Below are positions 16,768-26,000 of a stretch of DNA of 64,000 bases, one piece after another (the first letter of the stretch is position 1; each line of letters begins with the position of its first letter). The stretch covers positions 310,001 to 374,000 of the forward strand of contig CAVPKH010000003.1 of the NCBI GenBank assembly GCA_963705635.1. The letters are read 5' to 3'. This DNA comes from VRUE01 sp963705635 (GTDB taxonomy: Bacteria; Actinomycetota; Thermoleophilia; Solirubrobacterales; 70-9). The notes beneath the pieces were generated by a model. It saw only the letters and a list, made by a program, of their open reading frames with translations. It did no database searches and was not told the DNA's origin. The position numbers and the translations under genes are program-made.

Positions 16768-17819
16768 CACCACTCCCTCAGCCGGGTCTCGATCAGCGTG
16801 TCTTCGGCGCCCGGATCGGCGGCCTCGATCCGCTTCGAGCCGCTGAGCAGGATCGGGGCGACGAAGACTCGCGCCTCGTCGATCTCACTGACGTCGGCAA
16901 ACGCGGCGGCAAGGGTCTGGCCGCCCTCGAGGAAGAGGCTGGTGATGCCGCGGCGACCGAGGTCGGCCAAAGCGGCCTCGATGCCGTCGGCGACGAGGAC
17001 GTCGGCGCCCACGCCCTTGAGGGCAGCGGCGCGGGACGAATCGGCGTCGGGAGAGACGACGACGAGGACCGGGGACCGCTCGAGGGTGCCGAGCAGCTGG
17101 GAGTCGAGGGGGAGGCGCGCTTGGCGGTCGAAAACGGCGCGAATCGGCTGGCGCGCGTCGGCGCCGCGAGCGGTGAGCAATGGGTCGTCGGCGAGGACGG
17201 TGCCGATGCCGACCGCGATCGCGTCAGATTCCGCTCGCCAGCGATGGACCAGCGCGCGACTGCGCTCGCTGGAGATCCAGGGGGAAGCGCCCGCTGCGGT
17301 GGTCGTGCGGCCATCGAGCGACATCGCCAGCTTCAGGCTGACCAGCGGCAGTCCGGTTCGCGCGTGCTTGCGAAAGGGCTGGTTCAGCAACCGCGCCGCG
17401 GTCGCCTCCTCGCCAGCCGCAAACTCGACCTCGACCCCGCCGTCACGCAGGATCCCCGGCCCGCGTCCCGCGGCCTTCTCACTCGGGTCATCGGAAGCGA
17501 TCACGACTCGGGCGATTCCAGCCTCCAAGATCGCCTCCGTGCAAGGCGGCTGCCTGCCCGTATGCGCACAGGGCTCCAAGGTCACGTACATCGTCGCCCC
17601 AGCAGGGTCGTAGCCCTTCTCCTGGCAGTCGGCAAGAGCCGACCGCTCGGCATGCAGATCCCCCAGCTCGGCGTGAAGCCCCTCGCCAATCACCGCGCCA
17701 TCGCGCACTACGACAGCTCCGACAAGGGGATTGGGACTGACCCGACCACGCCCGCCCTCCGCAAGCTCAAGCGCCCGCGAAAGATGCGACCGATCCGTGC
17801 CTGTCAGCTGCGAATTCAT
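16767..17819 (-). CDS. ribD: Bifunctional riboflavin deaminase-reductase RibD
   Basis: Deaminates and then reduces the pyrimidine intermediate of riboflavin synthesis. The N-terminal deaminase (about 10-150) carries the zinc site HAE (LGDLHAERSAL) and PCAHTGRQPPCTEAI. The C-terminal reductase (about 160-350) has LKLAMSLDGRTTTAAG and the LFLEGGQTLAAAF region. The 350-residue length is normal. Translation is placed at the ATG at 17819, which yields MNSQLTGTDRSHLSRALELA; no good ribosome site is seen. First gene of the rib operon. No FMN riboswitch was recognised in the 280 nt upstream. Confidence 0.93.
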   Translation of the reverse strand: MNSQLTGTDRSHLSRALELAEGGRGRVSPNPLVGAVVVRDGAVIGEGLHAELGDLHAERSALADCQEKGYDPAGATMYVTLEPCAHTGRQPPCTEAILEAGIARVVIASDDPSEKAAGRGPGILRDGGVEVEFAAGEEATAARLLNQPFRKHARTGLPLVSLKLAMSLDGRTTTAAGASPWISSERSRALVHRWRAESDAIAVGIGTVLADDPLLTARGADARQPIRAVFDRQARLPLDSQLLGTLERSPVLVVVSPDADSSRAAALKGVGADVLVADGIEAALADLGRRGITSLFLEGGQTLAAAFADVSEIDEARVFVAPILLSGSKRIEAADPGAEDTLIETRLREW

Positions 17820-17823
17820 AAGA

Positions 17824-17839
17824 CCGATTGACGAGTCAA
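17824..17839. promoter_or_regulatory. Inverted repeat in the ribD leader
   Basis: GATTGA-CGAG-TCAATC is a perfect dyad 4 nt upstream of the ribD start in an otherwise GC-rich spacer. Its position suits an operator or a small hairpin controlling initiation. Confidence 0.4.
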
Positions 17840-18028
17840 TCAATAGAAGCTTACTCCGCCCTCGGCCAGGGTCGGGATGCTCTCCCAGGCGGCTTCTCGC
17901 GCGGGTGGCGTCGGGGTGGTGTGATCTTCGCCGCGCGGAGGCTGTGGAGGGCGAGGCTTCAGCCCGACGCGCGCTCGGTCCCGGCGCCCGGAACAGCGCG
18001 CAGCGCAAGAAGGGCACCCCACCCCGAC

Positions 18029-18070
18029 GGCAGGACCCGCGCGCCGACCGGCAGGGCCCGCGCGCCGACC
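18029..18070. repeat. 21-bp tandem duplication
   Basis: Two adjacent 21-bp units (18029-18049, 18050-18070) differ at a single base. They lie 30 bp before the glycosyltransferase start in the divergent ribD/GT2 spacer (17820-18099), which otherwise shows no gene. Confidence 0.8.
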
Positions 18071-18099
18071 CCAGCCGTGGATACCCTGAGCCCGCGCCT

Positions 18100-19083
18100 A
18101 TGAAGCTAATTGTCCAAATTCCGTGCCTGAACGAGGAGGCGACCCTCCCAGCCACGATCGCCGACGTCCCGCGCCAGATCGAGGGCGTCGACGCGGTCGA
18201 GCTGCTGGTCATCGACGACGGCTCGACCGATCGCACGGTCGAGGTCGCCCGCCAGCACGGGGTTGAGCACATCGTCCGCCTGACCAACAACAAGGGCCTG
18301 GCGGCCGGCTTCCAGGCGGGGCTTGACGCCTGCCTCAAGCTCGGCGCCGACATCGTCGTCAACACCGACGCCGACAACCAGTACCGCGGCGCCGACATCC
18401 CGAAGCTGCTGGCGCCGATCCTCGCCGGCGAGGCCGACATGGTCGTCGGCGATCGCCGCACCAGCCAGATCGAGCACTTCTCCGGCGCGAAGAAATCGCT
18501 GCAGAAGCTCGGCAGCTGGGTGGTCAGCCGCCTGGCCGGGACCGAGATCGCCGACACCACCTCCGGCTTCCGCGCCTACAACCGCGAGGCCGCCCTCGGC
18601 CTGCTCGTCGTCGACGACTTCACCTACACGCTGGAGAGCCTGATCCAGGCCGGCAAGATGCTGGTCGCCGTCGATCAGGTCGAGATCGGCACCAACCCGC
18701 AGACGCGCGAGTCGCGGCTCTTCGACTCGACCGGCGGCTACGTGCGCCGCAACGCGCTCTCGATCCTGCGCATCTACGCCCGCTACGAGCCGCTGCGGGC
18801 CTTCGCCACGGCCGGCCTCCTCGTCGCGATCCTCGCCCTCGCCGCCTGGCTGCCCTTCCTCCTCGACTGGGTCCTCAACGGCGACAGCAACGGCCACGTC
18901 CAGTCGCTGATCCTCGGCGCCGTCCTCTTCATCGCCGCGATACAGCTGGTCGCGCTGGGCGTGATCGGCGACCTGCTGGCCGGGCAGCGGGTGATGACGC
19001 AGCGGGTCTTCGAGCGGGTGCGAAGGGTCGAGCTGGCGCTCGACGTGCCGCCGTCCCACTACGAGCCCGGCGCCGAGCGCTGA
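18100..19083 (+). CDS. Family 2 glycosyltransferase with two C-terminal membrane helices
   Basis: DPM1/GtrB-like glycosyltransferase of 327 residues. The catalytic GT-A domain (1-225) shows IPCLNEEATLPATI, LLVIDDGSTDRT (first Asp motif), NNKGLAAGFQAG and VNTDADNQYRG (DxD-type metal site near 87-93). Two hydrophobic helices near 238-262 and 273-298 anchor it to the membrane. Relatives transfer a sugar to a polyprenyl phosphate. Its stop overlaps the start of the flippase gene by 1 nt (TGATG), suggesting one surface-polysaccharide unit. Confidence 0.88.
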   Translation: MKLIVQIPCLNEEATLPATIADVPRQIEGVDAVELLVIDDGSTDRTVEVARQHGVEHIVRLTNNKGLAAGFQAGLDACLKLGADIVVNTDADNQYRGADIPKLLAPILAGEADMVVGDRRTSQIEHFSGAKKSLQKLGSWVVSRLAGTEIADTTSGFRAYNREAALGLLVVDDFTYTLESLIQAGKMLVAVDQVEIGTNPQTRESRLFDSTGGYVRRNALSILRIYARYEPLRAFATAGLLVAILALAAWLPFLLDWVLNGDSNGHVQSLILGAVLFIAAIQLVALGVIGDLLAGQRVMTQRVFERVRRVELALDVPPSHYEPGAER

Positions 19084-20492
19084 TGCCGCTGCTGCGCAAG
19101 GGGTCGGGCGCCAAGGTAGGCGCTGGCTCGAACGGCAGCTCGGCAACCGCCGACTACGGCAAAACGGCGAGCTTCCTGGCGATCGGCGTCGGCCTCACCG
19201 GCGTCATCACCTACGTCTACTTCTTCATCGCCTCGCACGTGCTCTCCAAGCCCGACTACGGCCAGATCACGGTGCTCTGGTCGGCCGTCTTCATCACCAT
19301 CTCGACCCTCTACCGGCCGGTCGAACAGCTGCTCTCCCGCCACATCTCCGAACACGAAGTCAAGGGCGAGCCGATCGACGGCACGATGCGCACCGCCTCG
19401 ACGATCCAGATCGGCCTGGCGATGCTCTTCGCCGTCCTCGCCCTGGCCCTGCGCGGGCCGCTGCAGAACGGGCTGCTGGAGGGCAACGAAACCCTCTACT
19501 GGGTCTTCTTCTCGGCGGTGCTCTTCTACGCGGCGAGCTACTTCGCCCGCGGCTTCCTCGCCGGCCAGAAGCGCTTCGGCCTCTTCACCGCGCTGATCCT
19601 CTCCGAGTCGGTCTTCCGCACCCTCTTCGCGGTCCTGGTCGCGGTCAGCCTGCTCAGCGGCCAGTCGGCGGTGGCGATCGGCATCGTCGCGGCGCCGGCG
19701 CTCAGCCTGATGGTCGTCCCCCTCGCCTTCGCCCGGCGGGCGAGGACGGCGCCGGCGCCGGCGCCGCAGGAGGCGGAGGAGGGCGACTCGGTCGGGATGG
19801 CGCACGGCACCGGCTTCGCCGCGGCGGTGCTGGTGATCATGTTCAGCGAACAGGCATTCCTCAACGCCGGGCCGCTGATCGTGCGCGGCCTGCAGGGAGC
19901 GGCGGCGGCCGGCTTCATCTTCAACGTGCTGATGATCGCGCGGGCGCCGCTGCAGCTCTTCCAGGCGGTCTCGACCAGCATCCTGCCCCACCTCACCGGC
20001 CTGCACACCAGCGACGCCCCTGACAGCGAGCGCGAATTCCAGCGCTCGGTGCGGATGGTCCTGCTCGGCATCGCCGCCTTCACCGCCTTCATGGCGATCG
20101 TCGTCCTGATCGCCGGGCCGAAGCTGATGCAGATCGCCTTCAGCAACAAGTTCACCTACGACCGCGCCGGGCTGCTGCTGGTCACCGCCGGCACCGGCCT
20201 CTACCTCTCCTCGGTCACGGTCAACCAGGCCTGCGTCGCCCAGGGCCAGGTGCGGCGGGCGGCGGCTCGCTGGATCACCTGTGCCGCCCTCTTCATCGCC
20301 TGGAACTTCGTGCCCCTGGTGAGCAACGAGTTCCGCCGGGTCGAGATCGGCTTCGCGCTCACCGCGGGTGTCCTCTTCGGCCTGCTCTACCTGATCTACC
20401 GCCGCCCCCACGAGCGGGCCGAGGACGTGCCGGCGCCGGGCTCCCCCGAGGAACTCGAGCTCCGCCTCGCCGCGGTCGACGAGAACACCTAG
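19083..20492 (+). CDS. Polysaccharide/lipid flippase (MATE-like, Wzx family)
   Basis: Integral membrane protein of 469 residues with about a dozen hydrophobic segments, in the oligosaccharide flippase superfamily. The first helix begins TASFLAIGVGLTGVITYVYF, followed by the family-like LSKPDYGQITVLW and later GFIFNVLMIARAPLQLFQA and SILPHL. A charged Ala/Pro/Glu linker near 215-235 divides the two halves. It probably moves lipid-linked glycans made with the preceding glycosyltransferase across the membrane; the actual substrate is unknown. Confidence 0.82.
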   Translation: MPLLRKGSGAKVGAGSNGSSATADYGKTASFLAIGVGLTGVITYVYFFIASHVLSKPDYGQITVLWSAVFITISTLYRPVEQLLSRHISEHEVKGEPIDGTMRTASTIQIGLAMLFAVLALALRGPLQNGLLEGNETLYWVFFSAVLFYAASYFARGFLAGQKRFGLFTALILSESVFRTLFAVLVAVSLLSGQSAVAIGIVAAPALSLMVVPLAFARRARTAPAPAPQEAEEGDSVGMAHGTGFAAAVLVIMFSEQAFLNAGPLIVRGLQGAAAAGFIFNVLMIARAPLQLFQAVSTSILPHLTGLHTSDAPDSEREFQRSVRMVLLGIAAFTAFMAIVVLIAGPKLMQIAFSNKFTYDRAGLLLVTAGTGLYLSSVTVNQACVAQGQVRRAAARWITCAALFIAWNFVPLVSNEFRRVEIGFALTAGVLFGLLYLIYRRPHERAEDVPAPGSPEELELRLAAVDENT

Positions 20493-20495
20493 GGT
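20490..20495 (+). promoter_or_regulatory. -10 box for leaderless antiporter transcript
   Basis: TAGGGT begins with the flippase stop codon and is followed by 6 nt and the GTG start at 20502. Confidence 0.4.
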
Positions 20496-20501
20496 CAGCC
20501 G

Positions 20502-22298
20502 GTGGGTGGACACGACGCCGAGCTGATTCTCGTCGCCGGTGCCCTGCTCGCCGCCGGCATCCTCGGCGCCCTGCTCGCCGACCGCATCCGCATCCCGGGC
20601 CTGCTGCTCTTCCTCGGGCTGGGCATGCTGGCTGGCTCGGAGGGAATCGGCGGGATCGAGTTCGACAACGTCGAGCTGGCCCGGACCCTGGGCACGATCG
20701 CCCTCGTCCTCATCCTCTTCGAGGGCGGCCTGACGGCGGGCTGGTCGGAGATCCGCCCGGTGCTCGGCACCGCCGCCTCGATGGCGACGATCGGGACCGG
20801 GATCACCGCCTGCGCGGCGGGCCTCGCCGCCCACTGGATCTTCGGCATCAGCGTGCTCGAAGGGATGATCGTCGGCGCCGCGATCGCCGCCACCGACTCG
20901 GCCGCGATCTTTGCCGTGCTGCGCCGCTCGACCCTGAAAAAGCGGCTGGCGCGGGCGCTGGAGGGCGAGTCGGGGATGAACGACCCGGTTGCCCTGCTGC
21001 TGGTGATCGGCTTCATCGAATGGATCCAGCAGCCCGGCTTCGGCCTCGCCGACATGGTCGGCCTGCTGGCGCTCAAACTGGCGATCGGCGCCGCGGTCGG
21101 CCTGGCGCTGGGCTGGCTCGCGACCAGCGCGCTCGACCGCGTGCGGCTGCCGACCGACGGGATCTACCCGGTTGCCACGATCGCGATCGCCGGGCTCGCC
21201 TTCGGCCTGGCCGAGGTCGCCCACGGCTCGGGGTTCCTCGCCGTCTACCTCACCGCCCTCGCCCTCGGCGCGGCCCGCATCCCGGCGCGGCGCACGATCG
21301 TCGCCTTCCACGAGGGGGTCGGCTGGGTCGCCCAGATCGGCCTCTTCATCCTGCTCGGCCTGCTCGTCTTCCCCAGCGCGCTCGGTGACGTCGTCTGGGA
21401 GAGCCTGGCGCTCTCGGCCGTGCTGATCCTGCTCGCCCGTCCCCTTGCCGCCTTCGCCGCGACCGCCTTCTCGCCGCTCGACCTGCGCGAGCGGGCGATG
21501 CTGGGCTGGGCCGGGCTGCGCGGCGCGACGCCGATCTGGCTCGCCACCTTCCCCGTCGTCGCCGGGGTCGGCAGCGGCGAAGAGCTCTTCTCGATCGTCT
21601 TCTTCGTCGTCGTCACCTCGACCCTGATCCAGGGGGCGAGCTTCGAGCCGCTGGCGAGCCGGCTGGGGCTGACGACCAACGAGCCGGCGCTGCCGCGGCG
21701 CCTGCTCGAGTCGGGCCGGATCCGCCGGATGGGCGGCGACGTCGTCTCCTACCGGCTGCGGCCCGGCGCCGCCGCCGCCGGGCACATGGTGCGCGAACTG
21801 GGGCTGCCGCGCGAGGCGCTGGTCAACGTGATCGTCCGCGACGGGCACGCGATCCCGCCGCGCGGCTCGACCGAGGTGCGCGAGGGCGACGAGCTCCACG
21901 TCCTCGTCCGCGGCGAGCTGCGCGAGGAGGTCGAGGAGCTGACCCGGCGCTGGCACGAGGGGCCGGTCGGCGAGCCCGTGCTGCCCAAGCTGCCGCCGCG
22001 CGGCACGCCGCAGATCTTCTCGGTCGGGCCCGGGGGCGAGCTCGAGGATCCCTCGGCGCCGACCGCGGTCAACGGCATCGCTGTCGTCTCGGTGCTGCGC
22101 AGTCGACGGGATCGCTCCAGCGCCCTCGTCTCCCTCGCCGACGGCCGCTACGCGCTCACCTCAGAGGTTGCCGTGGCCATCGGCAGCCGCCGCGCACTTG
22201 CCGGCTGGTGCGAGCGGCGCGCCGAGCGCAGCGGCGACGACCCAGCGGAGCGCGCCTGGTGGCAGGAGGTGATCGGCGCGCTCATCGCCCGCGGTTAA
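20502..22298 (+). CDS. CPA1-type cation/proton antiporter with RCK_C domain
   Basis: Potassium- or sodium/proton antiporter, NhaP2-like, 598 residues. The first ~390 residues are membrane helices with the CPA signature ILFEGGLTAGW, then AATDSAAIFAVL (acidic ion-binding region) and GESGMNDPVALLL. Residues about 395-480 form a TrkA-C/RCK_C type regulatory domain (SYRLRPGAAAAGHMVREL). The last ~110 residues resemble a second small cytosolic domain. Starts with GTG. Its stop overlaps the convergent rpe stop by 4 nt. Ion specificity cannot be read from the sequence. Confidence 0.87.
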   Translation: MGGHDAELILVAGALLAAGILGALLADRIRIPGLLLFLGLGMLAGSEGIGGIEFDNVELARTLGTIALVLILFEGGLTAGWSEIRPVLGTAASMATIGTGITACAAGLAAHWIFGISVLEGMIVGAAIAATDSAAIFAVLRRSTLKKRLARALEGESGMNDPVALLLVIGFIEWIQQPGFGLADMVGLLALKLAIGAAVGLALGWLATSALDRVRLPTDGIYPVATIAIAGLAFGLAEVAHGSGFLAVYLTALALGAARIPARRTIVAFHEGVGWVAQIGLFILLGLLVFPSALGDVVWESLALSAVLILLARPLAAFAATAFSPLDLRERAMLGWAGLRGATPIWLATFPVVAGVGSGEELFSIVFFVVVTSTLIQGASFEPLASRLGLTTNEPALPRRLLESGRIRRMGGDVVSYRLRPGAAAAGHMVRELGLPREALVNVIVRDGHAIPPRGSTEVREGDELHVLVRGELREEVEELTRRWHEGPVGEPVLPKLPPRGTPQIFSVGPGGELEDPSAPTAVNGIAVVSVLRSRRDRSSALVSLADGRYALTSEVAVAIGSRRALAGWCERRAERSGDDPAERAWWQEVIGALIARG

Positions 22299-22981
22299 GC
22301 GGCCGAAGCGGCTGCGACGATCTCGCCGTAGGCGGCGGCCGGATCATCGGCGCCGAAGACGGCGGAGCCGGCTACGAACAGCGAGGCCCCGGCCGCGGCG
22401 ACGGAGCCGGCGGTCGCGGCGTTGATGCCGCCGTCGACCTCGATCTTCGCCTCGCCGACCAGCGGCGCCAGGCGCGCGACCTTGTCCGGCGTGCCGGGGA
22501 TCAGGGACTGGCCGCCCCAGCCGGGGTTGATCGTCATGCAGAGGAAGACGTCGGCGAAGTCGCGCAGCTCGGCGACCGCCTCGACCGGGGTGGCGGGATT
22601 GAGCGCGATGCCGGCCAGGCAGCCGAGATCTCGAATCGCGCTGAGGACGCGGTTGGCGTGCGCCGCCGCCTCGATGTGGAAGGTGATCGAGTCGGCGCCG
22701 GCTTCGGCGAATTCCTCGATCTGGCGTTCCGGCTGCTCGATCATCAGGTGGACGTCGATCACCCCGCCCGCGGCGTGGACCCGATCGGCGATCGAGCTGG
22801 CGACCAGCGGTCCGATCGTGATCGGCGGGACGAAGTGCCCATCCATCACGTCGAAGTGGATCACCCGCGCGCCGGCGTCCATCACCTCGTCGAGCTCAGA
22901 GCCGAGCTTGGCGAAGTCGGCCGAGAGGATCGAGGGCGCGACCCGCGGCGCGGCGATGACCTCCTTCATGCGCTCGCTCAT
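22295..22981 (-). CDS. rpe: Ribulose-phosphate 3-epimerase
   Basis: Interconverts ribulose- and xylulose-5-phosphate in the pentose phosphate pathway. TIM-barrel protein of 228 residues with VAPSILSADFAKL, the metal-site signatures VIHFDVMDGHFVPPIT and VDVHLMIEQPE-type strand, FLCMTINPGWGGQ and VDGGINAATA. The ATG at 22981 has TAGGTT 8 nt upstream and no ribosome site. In many actinobacteria rpe directly follows rsmB; here the 1497-residue helicase gene lies between them. Confidence 0.95.
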   Translation of the reverse strand: MSERMKEVIAAPRVAPSILSADFAKLGSELDEVMDAGARVIHFDVMDGHFVPPITIGPLVASSIADRVHAAGGVIDVHLMIEQPERQIEEFAEAGADSITFHIEAAAHANRVLSAIRDLGCLAGIALNPATPVEAVAELRDFADVFLCMTINPGWGGQSLIPGTPDKVARLAPLVGEAKIEVDGGINAATAGSVAAAGASLFVAGSAVFGADDPAAAYGEIVAAASAA

Positions 22982-22989
22982 ACAGCGGG

Positions 22990-22995
22990 AACCTA
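22990..22995 (-). promoter_or_regulatory. -10 box for leaderless rpe transcript
   Basis: TAGGTT, 8 nt, then the ATG at 22981; no ribosome site. Confidence 0.45.
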
Positions 22996-23019
22996 GTTGA
23001 TGAAGCGGAGTGATCCTGA

Positions 23020-26000
23020 TTAGGCCAAATTGGAGCGACGCAGCGCGGCAAGCGACTCGTCAAGAGCGCGGGCGACCCGCGCGCCACGTCGCGCCAGCCC
23101 CAGCTCCCCCATCATCTCCCGCTGCAATTCCTCGCCCGTGCGCAGACGGCCGTCGGACTCAATCCAGCGTGCCAGCTCCACCAAGTCATTGAGGCGCCAA
23201 TCCGTAATCGCGGGACCACCCGAGGCAAAGCGGGGTCGTGGCCCTCGCGCTTCGGCCGTGGACCCGGCATTGCTGGCTTCAACCACGACGACTTCGTCGC
23301 TTCCGTCAAGCTTGGCGGCGACTTGCTCAACCAAATGCCGGGCCGCCTCGGAGCGATCCCTGTGCCAGTCTTGACTCCAGGTCATCACGTATTTCCAACC
23401 CAACCGCTCGAGCTGTTCTCCGCGCAACCGATCACGGTCGCGGACCGAGGGTCGCCCCGCATACGTCTCACCGTCGACCTCGATTGCGACGGTCGGTTTT
23501 TTGGACACGGGATCTATGGCCACAACGTCGATCCTGTCGGCGGAGGAGCCGAGCGCGCACACGGACTCGAAACCTCCCGCCGAGAGCGCATCGACAATCA
23601 ACTCGTGCAGGACCGTTGGTTGCCCATGCTCCGCGTCACCATCAATGGGACCGCCGGTTCCCGCGTAGTCGAGGAAAGCCTTGAGGAGCTGCACCCCGCG
23701 CGCGTTTGAGCGACCCGGGTCTATCTCTTCGGCGGTGAAGGACGAGACGACCGTCATTCGCTTCTTGGCGCGTGTCACGGCCACGTTCAGCCGCCGCTCA
23801 CCGCCAGCATTATTCAGTGGCCCGAAGCGGTGTGGCAGCGAGCCATCCGGCTCCCTGCCATAGCCAACGGCGAGGATGATCGCGTCCCGCTCGTCGCCCT
23901 GAACCCGCTCGAGGTTCTTCACGAAGAATCGCTCTTCGTGCTCCTCCGCGAAGAACTCCTCGAGCTCGGGGTGCTCGGGCAACGTGGCAAGCAGCCCTGC
24001 GTCGATGGCTTCTGCGTGCCGAATTCCCAGGGCGATCACGCCAAGGCTCTCCTCGGGCCGAGTCCTTGCGTGCTCAAGCACCAGGTCCACAACTTTCTGC
24101 ACCTCGGCATTGGGGCTGACCCTGGACTCGCCCTCGGCCGCAGGCTCGTCGACCAGCACATGTCGCAGCACCTCCCCGTCGACATTCCCGGGAAAGGTGG
24201 TCAGGGCGTCTTCGTAGATCTCGCCGTTCGAGAAACCGATCAGGCGCTCGTCCCGGCTGCGATAGTGCCAGCGCAGCATCTCGGTGTCGAAGAGGGTGAT
24301 CAGCACGTCGAGCAGCGACTCGTAATCACCGATCTCAGACGACTCCTCCTCACCGCTCTCGGTATCGCTGCTGTCACTGGTGGGCGCCAGGTCGAAAAAC
24401 GCAGTTGGTGGCAACTGGTGCTCATCGCCGGCGACCACCAGCTGCCTCCCGCGGATCATCGACGTCAGCGCGTCAACCGGCCTCACCTGGCTCGCCTCGT
24501 CAAAGACGACGATGTCGAAGCTGGCTCCTTGCGAAGGAATCAGCTGAGAGACCATCAGCGGGCTCATCACCCAGCAGGGACGCAATGCGGTCATGACGTG
24601 CGGGGCCTGTGCAAACAGCTCGCGGACGGGCAGGTGACCACGTTTGCGCTTGGCCTGGGCTCGGACCAACTGCGCCTCCTCGGGGAAGGTGTCCTGGCTG
24701 CGCACCGCCGCTTCGGCCGCGGTGCGGCGCACCTGCTGAGCCGAAGACCGCACGTGCGCGCGGTCCAAATCGCGGAAGGTTGCAATCGCCTGATCATGGC
24801 GCTCACCGCGAAAAGATGCGAGCGCCGGCGCAATCACTGGCGAGAGCATCAGCTGATCGACGACAGATTGCCAGCGAAGGCGGTCAAGCTCGGCTTCGGC
24901 CACCGACAAGAGGTCCTGCTCGGCTTCGAGCTCAGCGAGAAAATCAGCGAGCCCTGCGACCTTGAATTCCTCACGCGCCCCATGCAGGCGCGGCAGACTG
25001 CTCAATGTCGTCGCGCTTGCTTGCAGGGAAATCACGTCTTCTTTCAATTCCGCCAAAGAGCTCGGCGCGAAATCGCGACCGATGACACTCCCAAGCTCGT
25101 CGACCTGCGCACGAAGCAACTCCAGGGCGCTTTGCATTGCGGGGAGGTCCTGCGGCGCGCGCGGCGCCGATTGCGAGCCGGCTTCCTGCCACCTCCGCCA
25201 CAACTCGGCGGTGGCGAGAAGCTTGGCGTAGAGCTCCTTCGGCTCTGTGGCGACACCCTCCGCCAGAGATCCGCGCACCAAGGCCAAGCTAGACCGGTAA
25301 TCACTCGAGCTGACGCTGGCCAACAACCGCTGCAGCGCCGATCCACAGAGCGGTTGCAAATGCTCCGCCAAGGCGCCGGGATCGGCCTCGAAGATTGAGC
25401 CCGCAAAGGTGCCCGCGCAAGCCTCTGCCTCCTGCCAAAGCTCGACCAGAGCCCCGGCTTCGGCCAGCCCCATGGGTGCGCTCAAGCCTGTTTCATGCGC
25501 AGCCCTGCCAAGCATCGCCTCCAGACCAGGCAGGCCTGAGCTTAGGGAATCCAGCAATAGGGTGACCTCCGCGACGACCTCGGGCGTTTGAACATCCGCA
25601 GCCGCCCATGGCGATCCGCTGGCGGTGAGCGAGAGACCGTCGAGGGAAAGCAGGTCCCGCAGCGCATCGAGGAGCTCAGCGAAGCGTTTGTCCGTTAGCT
25701 CCTCAAGGTCTTTACCCCTCAGCCTGGTCGCCACACCGGGAACCCCGAGCGCCAGAAGCTTGGCCTGGGCCGAGAAAAGGGAGGTTTTCCACGGCTCGTG
25801 GAGCCGATGCAGCTCACTGGCGTGATCACGCAGCACCTCGCGAGTTCGGGTTAGCTGCGCCTGGCTGGCGCTGCGATCCGGCGCAGTAGCCGTACCGATC
25901 GCGCCCAGGGAGATCCCAAGTTGAGCAGCCAGCCATTTACGGGACTCCGCCCCATGATGCAGATCAAGCACAAGGTCCTCAAGCCCTGCGAGTTTGAGGC

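Noticed and set aside
17820..18100. FMN riboswitch upstream of ribD
   Set aside because: No match by eye to the conserved FMN aptamer segments; GC-rich spacer with a tandem repeat only. A covariance-model search would be decisive.
19059..21956. 965-codon minus-strand open frame opposite the flippase and antiporter genes
   Set aside because: Asp/Glu/Arg-rich shadow frame antisense to two clear membrane proteins.
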